Source of the DNA: Chaetorhynchus papuensis | Lineage: Eukaryota > Chordata > Aves > Passeriformes > Rhipiduridae | Length of the DNA stretch: 64,000 nt | Reading direction: 5' to 3' | NCBI GenBank assembly: GCA_013396525.1 | Contig: VWYX01000080.1 | Coordinates: 983,893 to 1,047,892 of the forward strand | In this document: positions 48,281 to 59,800 of the stretch, piece by piece | How positions within the stretch are numbered: the stretch's first letter is position 1 | Layout of the letters: each line of letters begins with the position of its first letter | Program-made: the position numbers and the translations under genes | The notes under the pieces: generated by a model | Seen by the model: the letters and a program-made list of their open reading frames with translations, nothing else | Databases searched by the model: none | Told to the model about the DNA's origin: nothing

Positions 48281-50212
48281 CATATAAGGAATAAAACCAC
48301 TCTACAGGGCAATGGAAAACAAGAATGTTCTAAGCAACAGGATTCTTCTGGTTAATTTAGGCATGAGACTTAAAAAAGATCCATATCCTACAAGAGATTT
48401 CTAGTCCATTTCCACTATTAAGTTGAAAGAAAAAGAATAATGGATACTCTGCCTCAGGCAAATGGAATTAATGTGTTTGATACAACATCCACTGAGTTCA
48501 CGGTAAAAAAACCCCAATCTCTTCCCAGTTTTTGACCTATGTTGAGAGGCATATGGATCCAGAGGATAGAGAACAGAACAGGGACATTGCAAAATTAATT
48601 CTGTTCCAAGCTCTCACACAAATCTCCTGTACGACTTCGGAGAACTCACACCATGTGCCTTTCATTCCCTTAAAAACATTGTGCCTGTTGAATGAGGTTA
48701 GATAGCAGCCCTTGTGAGACAAGGGCTTTTACTCTGTGTTTGTACAGCACAAGCGCAACAATGTCAGGGCTTAAATTAAAGTCTCCAGGTACAGTAAATA
48801 AATATGGGCACATTCGGCAAAAATAAGATAAACAACAGAAGAGATTGCACATGACAGTACAATAAAACAAAGAAAACGGACTGCTTGGATTTGACACCAG
48901 CTGGGTGTTAAAGGTAACACTGAGTAGAGATACGTAGTATACTTCTCATTCTTGCTATTGACATCAAAATGAAGCTAGAGAGCAAGTTTAGGATTTTTGT
49001 AAGACAAGTTCTGCCTTGCAAAACATAATTGGATCTGTTGCAGCAATTACTCTTAAGTGGAGACTCACAATTTTCCCTTTGATAATTATGTTTCAAGGTT
49101 TGAAACAGATTTGAATACCAATGCACCTAATTGTCCTTTCACATAAGTGAAAGTTCCCAGTAAGGCTGACAGAGTGAAAGCTGAAAACTAAGCCCAGGTA
49201 AGATATGGCAGATCCAGCAGTTATGAGCAGCTACTCCTCATCTTAGACTTGCCTGGTTTATTACAGTGTCCTTTTAAAAACGATGGGGAAATCACTCCTC
49301 ACGCAGCACAAAAAAAATATGCTGTAGCTTTTTGAAGACAGCTGCATTACATCAAAGGAGTAAACTTAGTCTTGTTTATGTCATTCCTAGTTGATGTCTC
49401 AGATTTCCTGTGCTCTAGTTAGCAAACACTTGAAGATAAGAATCTGACCTTGGGTTTTCTGCTTGGAGAGAAGTCTGTGGAATGAACAACAGATCTGAAG
49501 AGTTTGTGGCAAGCGGTGTTGCTGAAGAGAAATAGTGTATCATGCTGCAACAGATAAATTTCCCAGAGTACTTGAGGTTTCTTGCTCATTTATAATCTCA
49601 TTACACTTCAGAAGTTGTACCAAAGACATGAGTAACTGAAGCCAGGTTATTACTTCAGGGTGAGGTAAATCTTCTAGCCCACAAGAATTCCCAGGAAGTG
49701 TTACTCACCACTGCTCAGAGTTCCAGGTGCTTGCTGGGACTCTCATAGGTAAAAAACCAAAATGACTAAAGTGTGGGTGTAGATCTTTAACCGCAGCAGC
49801 CTACATTGCAGCTTCTCCCAAATGGATCCCTAAAAGCTCCATTATCACCTCTCTTTTGCTCAGATTTGAAATAAGGTGTTTGCAATACTTGTCCTACAAA
49901 GACAGAACTTTTTCAAACAATGAGCCACCCCAGTGAAGGCAGTGAGTATATGTGCTTTAAAAGAGGAAACAGCAGGGAGATATTTGCTTATTGATGATGT
50001 TCAAGGTCATGTCACCTATTTCATTTACTGGAAGCATGTAGATTTTGCCTAGGACCAATAGGCCAGTGATCCTTGTGAGATTTCATAATGAAAATGTCAG
50101 TTAGTAAAGAAGAACTTCCTCATTTCTACATTCCTCAGATGTGTCTATCCAGAAAAAGATTCAAATATTTTATAAGCACTACATATTTTTAGCTATTCCA
50201 ATTACTAAGTGT
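48281..50212. other. Unique AT-rich DNA, no gene recognised
   Basis: No transposon hallmark and no coding-like segment was recognised. Frames are 75 codons or shorter. Confidence 0.55.
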
Positions 50213-50588
50213 ATCACAGAATAACAGAATTGGTAAATGGTTTAGAGTACAAGCTTTATGAGGAGTGGCTGAGGGAGCTGGGGTTGTTTAGTCTGGAGAA
50301 AGGAAGCTCAGGGGAGATCTTACTCTTCTTTACAACTACCTGAAAGAAGATTGTGGCAAGGTAGGTGTTGATCTCTTCCCCCAGTTAACAAGTAACAGGA
50401 TGAAAGGAAATGGCTTCAAGTTGTGTCAGGGGAGTTCGAGATTGGAAAAATTTTTAGCGTAAGAAAGATTTCTTCACTGAAAGGGTTGTCAAGCACTGGA
50501 ACAGGCTGCCCAGGAAGTGACTGAGTCACCATCCCTGAAGGTATTTAAAAGGCATGTGGATGTGCTGCTTAGGGACATGCTTTAATGA
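50213..50588 (+). repeat. CR1 retrotransposon fragment(s)
   Basis: From about 50245 the plus strand shows CR1 blocks in order: CTTTATGAGGAGTGGCTGAG, GAGCTGGGGTTGTTTAGTCT, ACAACTACCTGAAAGAAG, GAAATGGCTTCAAGTTGTG, TTTCTTCACTGAAAGGGTTG, ACTGGAACAGGCTGCCCAG and TATTTAAAAGGCATGTGGAT. It ends near 50588 without the usual terminal 8-bp units, so the 3' end is lost or diverged. Immediately before it (50213-50240), the string ATCACAGAATAACAGAATTGG looks like the terminus of another CR1 in minus orientation, suggesting two insertions side by side. Confidence 0.88.
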
Positions 50589-50764
50589 TACGTAGACTTA
50601 ACTATAAGTATCTTTTAAATGATAATGAAATAATTTTTATTCCATCAGTAAGTAACCCAGAAAAATAGTCAACTGTAGGTACTAAAGTTAGGGGGTCTTT
50701 TTTCCCTTATCTGGTTAATGGCCCAGCTAAGAATTCTGTGAGTTCCAGCAGAGTTAATAGAAGG

Positions 50765-51434
50765 AAGTTGCTCTACAGAAAAAGACCTGCAGGTTCTGGT
50801 GAACACCAAGTGGAACATGAGCCAGCAATAAGCCCTTGTGGCAATGAAGGCTTATCCTGGGCTACTTTAGAAGGAGCACTGCCAGCAGGTTGATGGAGGT
50901 GATCCTTCACTCTGCACTGGTGAGGCCACAGCTGCAGTGCTGTGTCCAGGTCCATGCTTCCCAGTGCAACAGAAATATGGAGCTAAAGGAAAAAAATCAT
51001 GCAGAGGGCCATGAAGAAAGTTAAGAGACTGGACAATGTGTCCTGTGAGGAAAGGCTGAGAGAGCTGCAACTGTTCAGCCCAGTAAAACAAATTTCAGGA
51101 GGGAGTTCATGAATGTGTACAAATACCTGAAAAGAGAGTATAGAGAATATGGATCCAGGCTCTTCTCAGTGTCCAGTGACAGACTAAATGTCAATGGGCA
51201 CAAACTGGAACACAGGAGGTTCTGTCTGAACATCAGGAAACACTTTTTTACTGTGCAGTTGACTGAGCACTGGCACAGGTTGTCCAGAGAAGTGTTAGAG
51301 TCTCCATCCTTGGAGATATTCAAAGGCTGTCTGGACACTGTCCTGGACAGCCTTCTCTAGGTGTCCTTGCAGGGGGATTGGACAACATGACCTTCAGAGG
51401 TCCCTTCCAACTCAGCCCTTCTGTGATTTTGTGA
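50765..51434 (+). repeat. CR1 retrotransposon, longest copy in the window
   Basis: This copy reaches into the end of the CR1 reverse-transcriptase reading frame (GACCTGCAGGTTCTGGTGAA, ATGAGCCAGCA, CTGGTGAGGCCACAGCTGCA and AGGAAAGGCTGAGAGAGCTG) and runs to the 3' terminus, with GGTCCCTTCCAACTCAGCCC followed by TTCTGTGATTTTGTGA. The first half has several frame breaks and stops. The last 83 codons are still open (see the separate entry). It lies in the same orientation as the preceding copy and less than 200 bp from it. Confidence 0.93.
51109..51360 (+). pseudogene. CR1 ORF2 C-terminal remnant
   Basis: An 83-codon open frame inside the CR1 copy encodes the C-terminal tail that follows the reverse-transcriptase domain in CR1 ORF2. 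Recognisable pieces are NVYKYLK near the start, GHKLEHRRF and LNIRKHFFT in the middle, and EHWHRLSREVLESPSLEIFK near the end. It ends in a stop at 51358-51360, about where intact elements stop. Upstream, the frame is broken by stops and shifts, and no polymerase active-site motif remains, so the copy is dead. It could be mistaken for a host gene because this part is still open. Confidence 0.88.
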
Positions 51435-53788
51435 TCTGATTATGAGTGTTCTGAATCACTAATGCTGGTGCTTGGTAATTCTTGGAACACTGGCAAAATT
51501 CTAGATAATAGAAGAAAATTTATGCTTTTCTTCTATGCTAGAGAAGATAAATTATGCTAATATTTTATAATATTAAAAACACCTATAAAAAATATCACTC
51601 TTGGCCAAGATACTAGAATGGCTGGAAAAGAGTTGAAAAGTGAGGAATTAAATATGATAGTGTAATTACAGCTAAACATTATGGGTGCAAGCAATGGATA
51701 TTTTCATTAACTTGATTGTTTAATGGAGTTGTATTTTGGGATGCAAATACACACACTCCACCCTAAAAAAAAAGCAATAAATCGCTTTGTGACAATTTAA
51801 TAATAATTTAAAAACCCAAACAACTTTGACAGAATTTAAATTACAGTTATAGAATCTTTATGTTTAAGCCAGGATACATCAGTAGCATTTATAATTAATT
51901 TATTCAGGTTTTCATCCCTCAATCTGAGCAAAAAAATAACATATAAAATGACTAATAAGATATACAGGTGAGATTGGAGAGCTGGACACTAATGAATAGG
52001 ACAGGTTACTGACAAAAGTCTAACCAGGTTACTGGGTAAACAGTCCCTAAGTGGGGGAAAAAGGACTAAGCAACCAAATCAATAATCCATACTCACCAAG
52101 AGATTATGGAATGATTTACTTACAAGACAGAAGTAGTCATATAGTCATGTGTTATGTCTTAAGAAGACTCTGTCCTGCACTGTATGGTCAGATCAATATG
52201 AGCACAGTTTGTGAAACTGTCCAAGAGCAATAAGGAAACAATCCCTGTGCAGACTGGAGCTCAAGACTGCATAGTTTAAAACTTTATTACCTTTTGTATC
52301 CATGCTAATGCCATTGGAATCGCATGTCTAGTTCTAATAGCTAGGAGAGTAAGGGAGAAATTACAGAAGATTTAGAGAAAATAAATCACAAGGATAACTA
52401 AGATGTGGAAAATGTTCCTTACAGTGGAGGACTTTCAACTGCTACCAAAAAAGAGATGAACTCTCTTCTTTACATAGGGGTGAAAATGTCGTCATGTCTC
52501 TGAGATAACTGTATCTTTCAATCCAGTAAAGTCTAGTTGAATGCTGGAACTTGCTTAAGTATAGCATCAACTACATTTAATTAGGTTTTATGTCTCTCTA
52601 ATTCTCCAGCCCATCATCTCAAGAAAAAACCTGCTTCTTTAGACCTCCCAGTGGCTGATGACTCACACAGCAAAAGAACTTTGTGCAGCAGAAACATAAT
52701 ATATGCAGATAGCTTTTTCAGTTATCTCAGAGAGTCCCTTTGGCTCATCTTACTAATTCAATGCACATATTTCAGACTGTATGCTTTGAATTACAACTTT
52801 CTTTTCCCCTTCAGAATGAAAATATTCCTAATTATACAGTGAAAGTCCTGATATTTAGTGTCTCTAAACTTTTCATAGCTTTAAACTTCAGCATCCTCTC
52901 ATGAATTTGTCTCAAACTGCTACTTACCTCTATTTTTTTGTGTTTCTGTTTCAATTGTTGTAGCAATGCTCAGGTCATGACTTCGGGCAGAAAATATTCA
53001 TGAGGATTTGCTGAATGCTAATAAGATGATCCCTTAGACAGTAAATTTCTTTAGTATAACAAATGTGGAAGGAGATGCAGATAATAAAGAATGGTGTTGC
53101 AGCAGAGCCATGCAAGTGTGTCTTTTGCAATGCTCTTTGAAGTATCAGGCATTCAAACTGTAGATGACACAAGCAAACAATAAGAAGTTCTTTTGAGCAG
53201 AAAACAGTGAACAGCCCCATTAACAATGCTATTGTAATCCAGCTTTATACTTTCGAAGTTAACAAAAAAAAGAACCACAGAGATTAAACAATTAGCCAAA
53301 ATCTGTAGAAGATAAGAAAAGATGAATGAAGCAAATATCATATTGACTTAAAGTTGTTCAGCTATATCTACCTAATATCAAGGGTCTCAATAAGAATTAG
53401 ATTCCTGATTTAGCTTTTGGCTATGTATGAGTAAAGCCAGAGAGAAAGGTAAAAGGTCAGCTCCATATCTCAAAAACTCAGTGTAAATTTGGTCATCATT
53501 TAATAAATTCAAGTAAGATATTTTAAAGCAAATTATTTAGCCAAGGAATCCTGAAACTAAAGCCACACAAAAGGGATAATCCGAATGTTTGAATCCATGG
53601 TCAGTAAACAAAATGCTCTAATTCCCAACTGCAATTTCTCTTGATTAGTGCTCTTTAACAAAACCAGACATTGTTGTGACAGTTCCTCCAAATTCTTGCC
53701 ATTTTGTCATCTCAGCCTTCAACATCCGTCATGCGTGGCTGGGTCTGACAGACAGGCTGGTGATAAATCCAAAAACTTAATATGTCAT
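51435..53788. other. Unique AT-rich DNA, no gene recognised
   Basis: AT-rich throughout, with A-tracts (51764-51773) and no recognised coding segment or transposon between the CR1 copies. Confidence 0.55.
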
Positions 53789-53944
53789 CAGGGAGGTGGC
53801 TGAGTCACTGTTTCTGGAAGCATTTAAAAGATATATAGATGTGGCACTTAGGGACATGGTCTAGTGGTGGATTTGGCAGTGTCAGGTCTACAGTTTCACT
53901 CAATGATCTTAAACATCTTTTCCAACCTAAATTATTCTATCATC
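53789..53944 (+). repeat. CR1 retrotransposon 3' end, short
   Basis: About 155 bp of CR1 3' end: AGGTGGCTGAGTCACTGTTT, GGAAGCATTTAAAAGATATA, GATGTGGCACTTAGGGACAT, GGTCTAGTGGTGGATTTGG, then the terminal TTTTCCAACCTAAATTATTC followed by TATCATC. The terminal 8-bp units are nearly gone. It belongs to the same broad subfamily as the copy at 50245-50588, of which it contains the missing end. Confidence 0.88.
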
Positions 53945-54437
53945 TTAAAAAAAGTTGTACTTTTCTACCTCAGTGCAAAGTGAAGTAGATGAAAATGTTC
54001 TTATTGAATAGTACTTTTTAAATTTACCTACCATAGATATGAGGAGGTAGGCTTATGTAAATTTTGGTTGCTTTATTGGTAAAATCAAGTTACAATAGAA
54101 AATGTATCAGTATGTATTCTTATTTAACATATGTCTGTTTGCTATCATCTTGTAAACAGGAATATGTCATTTGCATGTGTCTCAAGATGTGAATTAATCT
54201 AATTTCTTCCTATCACCGCAGTATATCACAGACAACTTCTAAGCTCATAAAGGCCAACAAATCAATGTCAGTCCTTCATATCAATTGCATTTTTAGGTTA
54301 ACCATGAGTTTATTTTCCATACAGATGCTAAAATACAGTTTAGAAACACTCTCTTTGAAGGGAAATGTACTTCTGCTTTTCATAGGATGACAGCTATTGA
54401 TCTCAGAATATTGTTTTTGTTACCCCTCCTCACCTAA
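53945..54437. other. AT-rich spacer, no feature
   Basis: Nothing recognised between the CR1 end and the GC-rich island. Confidence 0.55.
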
Positions 54438-54840
54438 AGCCACATGTGTGGCTGGCCATGAAGCCTGTTCATCCAGGCTATGTCCCATGGACTGATTTCC
54501 TGGGTTGGCCTCATCCTGACCCTGTCAACACCCTGAGCCTGTCTCTGACTCTGGTTGCCTTCCCCAGACCCGATCCTTGCCCTCACCTGTGGGCTGATGG
54601 CCCAGCCAGGCTGTCCTGCCTGCCCCCAGCCTACCCTGCTCTCCGACTGGAGCAGTGGGACAGGCTCTGGCTGGCCGTGCCCTGCCCTGCCCTGCCCTGC
54701 CAGCCCAGGAAGCCCCTGCAGCTCCCAGTTCCCTGGGATGCCAGGGAGCAGCCAACACACGTGTGCCTGGGCATGGCAAAACTAACTTCCCTCAAAACCC
54801 TCCCTGTGAATCAGACCTGTGGTGGAAATAAAAGCCAAAA
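54438..54840 (+). other. GC-rich island ending in a poly(A) signal, unclassified
   Basis: About 400 bp at visibly much higher G+C than any other part of the window, with sharp borders. It starts with inverted 7-bp arms (AGCCACA at 54438-54444, TGTGGCT at 54447-54453) and contains a (CCCTG)n run (about 54679-54702). It ends at AATAAA (54827-54832), followed 20-50 bases later by a G/T-rich stretch (54850-54885), the layout of a working poly(A) site. CpG is scarce (about four), so it is not a CpG island. Open frames exist on both strands (54446-54883 plus, 145 codons; 54434-54760 minus, 108), as expected when stops are rare in GC-rich DNA. The best guesses are part of an LTR or another retroelement, or the 3' end of a retrocopy. 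I do not recognise it. Confidence 0.5.
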
Positions 54841-56286
54841 TCAAAGTCTGGGTTTTGTCTTGTTTGTCTTAGTGTATTTGTAGTTTTTGTGTGACATTAT
54901 GCAGGTGTGTACCGTCATCCTCACTTTTTCTTCATGTTCTTAGCCGTTTGTATGGAGCCATGTGAAGGAAGATGCTCATTCATGGCGTATTCAGTCACTG
55001 GGAAATCTTATCAGCATTACCAAAAGTCTGTGTCTTGGAAACTCGGTATTCATAATTTATCTGGAAACCTGGGAGAAAACCGCTGTATTATTTTACTCTA
55101 AATTAAGGTACTGCTCTAGAATGATTTATTTTAACCATTCTATGAGATAGATGGTTTTGAAAAACCAAACAAAAAATAGACGGAAGTTGAATATTTTGCA
55201 TTTTGAAATCTTGTTATGATTTGGTGATATTTAATGCTTTCCATGTGGAGGTAGAGACTGTTTTTCAAATATTGGTTGGCTGTACAGTGAACACAAGTCC
55301 CTCAGTCTGGGGAAGATAATTTACTCTACAATCTGAAATGTCTGATATCTCTAAAAATTAAACATTTTCTCTGCATATACTGTCTTATATAATTAGGTCA
55401 AATTCCAATATAATTTTTGAAGTATAAGTCTGAGTAACTTTGTTGACTTCAGTTTGGAGACCTGGAAAGTTCTAGCATTTATATATTTTCATTTTTTCTA
55501 CTGTTATCAACATGGCAGCCTTCCCAACTTTTGTGTGGATGACAAAATTATATCCCCAGTTACTTCCCCCAAAATGATATTGATCAGCTTAATAGATTTT
55601 GGCACAATGCCCAGAATTTTCTTTAATAAATAATTTTCCTACTCTCTAACGATTTTTTGTCTCGAATTTACAGTTTTTATAACAAGCCTCTTTGATTAAA
55701 AGCACTGTTAAGTATGGTTAAGAATGAATGGGACCAAATTTAAGCAATTCATCATTTTCAATTCCACAAGCCAATATTGGTAAGTATAGAATAGCTCTGA
55801 CTGTCCCTTACTGAGATATGGGCAATTTTTCAAGGCATAATGCCTGTCCAACCTGGAACACAGCCACAGGATATGTTACAAAAATTCCATTCCTTGGCAT
55901 TTTTGCAGCTATCATGCTTTATGAGCCTGCAGGGGTTGTTGACTGCTCTCTGTAGAGTTTACTTCTTGCAAACTGCAAATGATAAGTTTACCATGTCTCT
56001 CTGTAAATGACCTTGTTATACTTGCATTCTTCTCACTAATACAGACTAGGTTTTCTTTTTGCAGGTAGGTATTTCTGAACTCAAACACCAAATGGAACCA
56101 CAGCCTTTAGGAACAAGTATTTGCATAGTCAGGTGTGTGGTCTGCAAACTCAGAGAAGGCAAATCGCTGTTCTTTCATCCTGGCTGTCTTGTGTAGTGTA
56201 CCTAAGCCACATTCACCTGATCCCTTCTGTGCCCGTGGGTTTTCTCTGGTGTCAGGATTCAAAACTGAAGGATTTCTAACAGATGG
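54841..56286. other. AT-rich DNA, no confirmed gene
   Basis: A pyrimidine-rich acceptor-like site before 56065 is followed by a 68-bp open segment with a good donor (CAG|GTGTGT at 56133). It is short, and I cannot support it as an exon beyond that. Confidence 0.5.
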
Positions 56287-56310
56287 AGAGACTGACAGAC
56301 AGACAGATAA
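56287..56310 (+). repeat. (GACA)n short simple repeat
   Basis: An interrupted GACA run directly before the LTR boundary. It may mark the insertion target or be coincidental. Confidence 0.6.
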
Positions 56311-56316
56311 TTACAT

Positions 56317-56866
56317 TGAGGGTGGGTTGACCCCAGCTGACCGTAAGGCCTCACCCAGTCACTTGCTCACTTCCCCCAGAGGACGGGGGGAGACAATCAA
56401 AAAAGACAGAAGTGAGATTAAAAACCCCAAAGGTCGAGATAGGGACAATGTAATAAGTGAAGGAAATGGGAAAAAACCAAGAAAACAAACACAAAAAATA
56501 CTAAAACAGAAAAGTGATACAAAAGCAATCACTCACTAACATCACACCAATGCCCACATAGTCACCAAGAAACAGTTATTTTGGAAAAACTCCCCTCTGT
56601 TTTGCTGCTTAGCACGATACTACATGGTCTAGAACATCCCTTTGGTCAGCTGGGGTCAGGTGTCCTGGGGCTGTGTCCCTTCCCAACCTGTTGTTCACCC
56701 TCAGCCTGCTCCATTGGGATCACAAAGTGACAAACAGAGAAGGCTTTGGCACTGTATAAAAAAATTTCAGCAACAGCTGAAACACTGTTTCAGTCAGCCA
56801 TTTAAAATACAGAACCAAATAGGCTGCTGTGAAAAAAATTATCTCCTTCCCAGAAAAACCCAGAAT
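56317..56866 (-). mobile_element. Near-complete solo LTR of an avian endogenous retrovirus
   Basis: The plus strand starts TGAGGGTGGGTTGACCCCAG, the inverted 3' end of a variant of the avian LTR family seen at 12.3 and 29.8 kb. It continues through GGTCGAGATAGGGACAATGT, a purine-rich block, CAAAAGCAATCACTCACTAA and ACATCCCTTTGGTCAGCTGG, to GCTGCTGTGAAAAAAATTAT near the other end. On the minus strand this gives U3, promoter, poly(A) signal (ATTACATTGT is the decayed counterpart of ATTAAA) and U5 in the expected order. No internal gag, pol or env region is attached, which is typical of recombination between two LTRs. I could not define a clear target-site duplication, so the ends are approximate. 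The 134-codon frame at 56135-56539 is incidental. Confidence 0.8.
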
Positions 56867-59800
56867 GGTGCTTTTTTAAAGAAACGAGCATGCATAGTCT
56901 TTCCTGAACAACTCCAAGGGCAGAATTTGTTTCAGCCCACTGCCTACTGTGTGTAGCTTGTTTGGCTTAATACACTGATGGTATTTCCTTGGCCAAGATT
57001 AGGTGTGTTTTGCTGATATTCTGCTTAAGCACAGTCTTAATATTTCTGTTTGTGACAGTAATCAGTCAGAAAAATAAGATTCTATAATATTAGAAAATAG
57101 AAACAAAATAGACAGAGCCGTCATTAAAATACTTTGCTGAAAAATATGATGTGCTACTCCCTGTCCTGTCAATCTGTCTTTTCACTGAAGAACTGTAGCA
57201 CAGTAGAACCATGCTCATTTCTAGACACAACTTGGGTAAGAGCAGCTCCTTCTTCCTAGAAAGTAGATGGTCAGGGTATCTTCTTTTCTTGTAAATAAAA
57301 CAAAGCCAATGAATGGGTCATTGGCCAGAATCCTAGCAACTTGGGCTACATTCCCACTGACTAGCATCTAACCAATACTCACCTCTGGCTTCTACGAGGA
57401 GTTCAATTTTTAGTTCTCAGAGGCCGTGCTGCCACACCTCAGAGTTTTTGTAGGATGAGACAAAATGTGTCTCTTCTTGCCTCTCTGAGGTAGGAGCATC
57501 TGAGTGTACAAAGCCTGCTGGACAGTCCTGAAGGATAGTGAAGGACCAAAGGAAGTAAACCTAAAGCAGCACTGTTCACACAATATATTGAAAATAGACT
57601 CTGGCACATTCTTTTCCCTGGACTGTTCGTAGGCATTGTCTCAGAGAGTGCTTCTTGTCACAAACCAAATTTGTGTCAGGAGCTAAGCACTGGGAAGAAT
57701 TAATGATACCTTATTCAATCTCATGCCTTAACCCAGATCAGTTTTGCACCAGAGACAAAGCCACAGGATCTGAAAAAGACTTTTTCCACTCGAACACTCA
57801 AATGTGGGTTTCTATTGCCATCTAAGGTACAGCTTTCCCAGAGCACTACAGCTGCATGGCTAATGAACCACTGGCAAGCACCTGTTTTGTTGCTAGTGTT
57901 GAAGAGTTATGTTGCTATTACCAACTGGCAGCTCTTATTTTAGGAATGTACCTGAAATTAATTATGGTTTTCAGATAAAGTAGCTTTCCCCCTATAGCAT
58001 AACTCAGATGCATGTAGTTCATGCTCAGACAAAAGCCAAGAGTCTTGCTAACCAAGAGGAGTACTGTGTCATGGATTTGGGAAACCACATGAACATCACT
58101 GCAAAGCACTGCCAAGTTGCAGCACAGGATTGTCAGAACATCTGGCATTCAAATTCTTTGATTTTGTCAGTGATGAGGCAGTCATGAGGCTGCTTTTGAC
58201 TACCTTTGTTTTGTGACTTTCTCTCTTTTCTTTCCCAGCTGCTAGCAAAAGTCTGTATACAAACCATACAACTGCAGAGAAATTCAAATATGCTTTCAGC
58301 ATTTGGTGCTCTTTGAGATGCTGAAGGAAAAATGGCACTTGATTCAGAAACACAAAATTCAAATATTACAAATGTTTCACAGAACTGCAAGTTCACACCA
58401 AGATACCATGTCTCCAAAACTAAAGAGAAATATTTGGCATGCTAAAGTTCTCTGTTGAAGGAATTTTTCACCAGTTCACATAAGGGGCCTCTCCTGAGCA
58501 ATATGGAGCTAGGGTCAAGGAAAATTAAGATGCTGTGCAAGATAACATCCAGGCCATGTGGTGCTTATAATGAGCAATCGATTGCTAATGCTTGCACTGT
58601 TTATGGATTGTGAAATGCCTTGGGACATGTTTTAATTATATGTTACTGGGTACTGAAATGCCTGTTGTGCTTATTTTTTAGACTCCTGGTGTGAAAGACT
58701 GCCAATCTGCAAGGGTTATAGTATGCTAAATTGATTTTATAGATTGTGTTGCTAAAGGTCAATTCATTTAGCAAATAAAATATCATTTAATTTTATCTTC
58801 AAGCTTGCTTATTAGGGGCATAGTGTGCCATTTAATTGGTTCATGTAAATTGTGTGAGCTTTTGTGTGTGTCTGCACATTTTAATGAAAACTTTTTGCAC
58901 ATCGGTGGCTTCCTCTTTCTTGCATTTAAAGCACTGAGAACACGTGCTTGAACATGGTAACTTAGGAAAATCTTGATGACAAGTAAATATACTTCAATCA
59001 CTAAAGGTTCAACTCGTAATTAAAAAATGAATGTGAAGGCATCTTTGATAGAAAGAGAGAAGGATTTCCTGGTAGCTCAGTACTGAATTCAGTAGAAGGG
59101 GAAATTGTGTGTTTTGCCGGGTGTGTTTGGCTTAATTATTCTGCATCTCTTTTCCAACACTGTATTTCCATCATTGCCCACCTCAAGGTGGTCACTCCCC
59201 ACGATAAAAGAAACTGGAAAAAACACAATCCAAGCACTAGTTGTATTGCTACTTCATAAATGTAACAATAGCCCTAATGCATCACAGGCCAGTTGGGAAT
59301 TGCTGCTGAAGATCAGGTTCTGGGAGCACTGTCAATCACAACTTCAAATTGCACAAATAGGAGGCTTTGTTGGACTGCTGGCTAGTGTCTTTTGTCTTTC
59401 ATGATCGTTCATTTGGCACTGTTACCCAAACCTATGAAAGCCCAGTTTAGTGAGATTGCATTATGAGACTAATTGTTTTGTTACTGAAGCCAAAATTATG
59501 GTGCTTGGCCTATTCTCTTCATCTGTTCACCAAAGTTAAAGTATCCCTCTCTGAGCAATTATCTGCATAGGAACACAACCATAGCTTTCTGTAATGGGTG
59601 TTACCTGGTCGCCAGAAATCAGCAGGTCCTTGCTGGTACTCTGTAGGAAAAAGTGGGGCTTTAATGCTGAATGAGGCTTTCTAAAATGGCATCCATCTTC
59701 CAGTAAGAAGAGGGACAGAGTGGACAGAAGACACAGAACCAAGTAGTTGTAGGAATGATAGGGGCTGGGGTTGTCTGTACTTGAGGCAGTCACTTTCATC

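Noticed and set aside
54446..54883. 145-codon frame in the GC-rich island
   Set aside because: Stops are rare in GC-rich DNA and the opposite strand is open too. The peptide is Pro/Leu-rich low complexity from the CCCTG run.
56135..56539. 134-codon plus-strand frame
   Set aside because: It runs into the solo LTR on the strand opposite to LTR transcription, and its Lys/Arg-rich end comes from the purine-rich LTR block.
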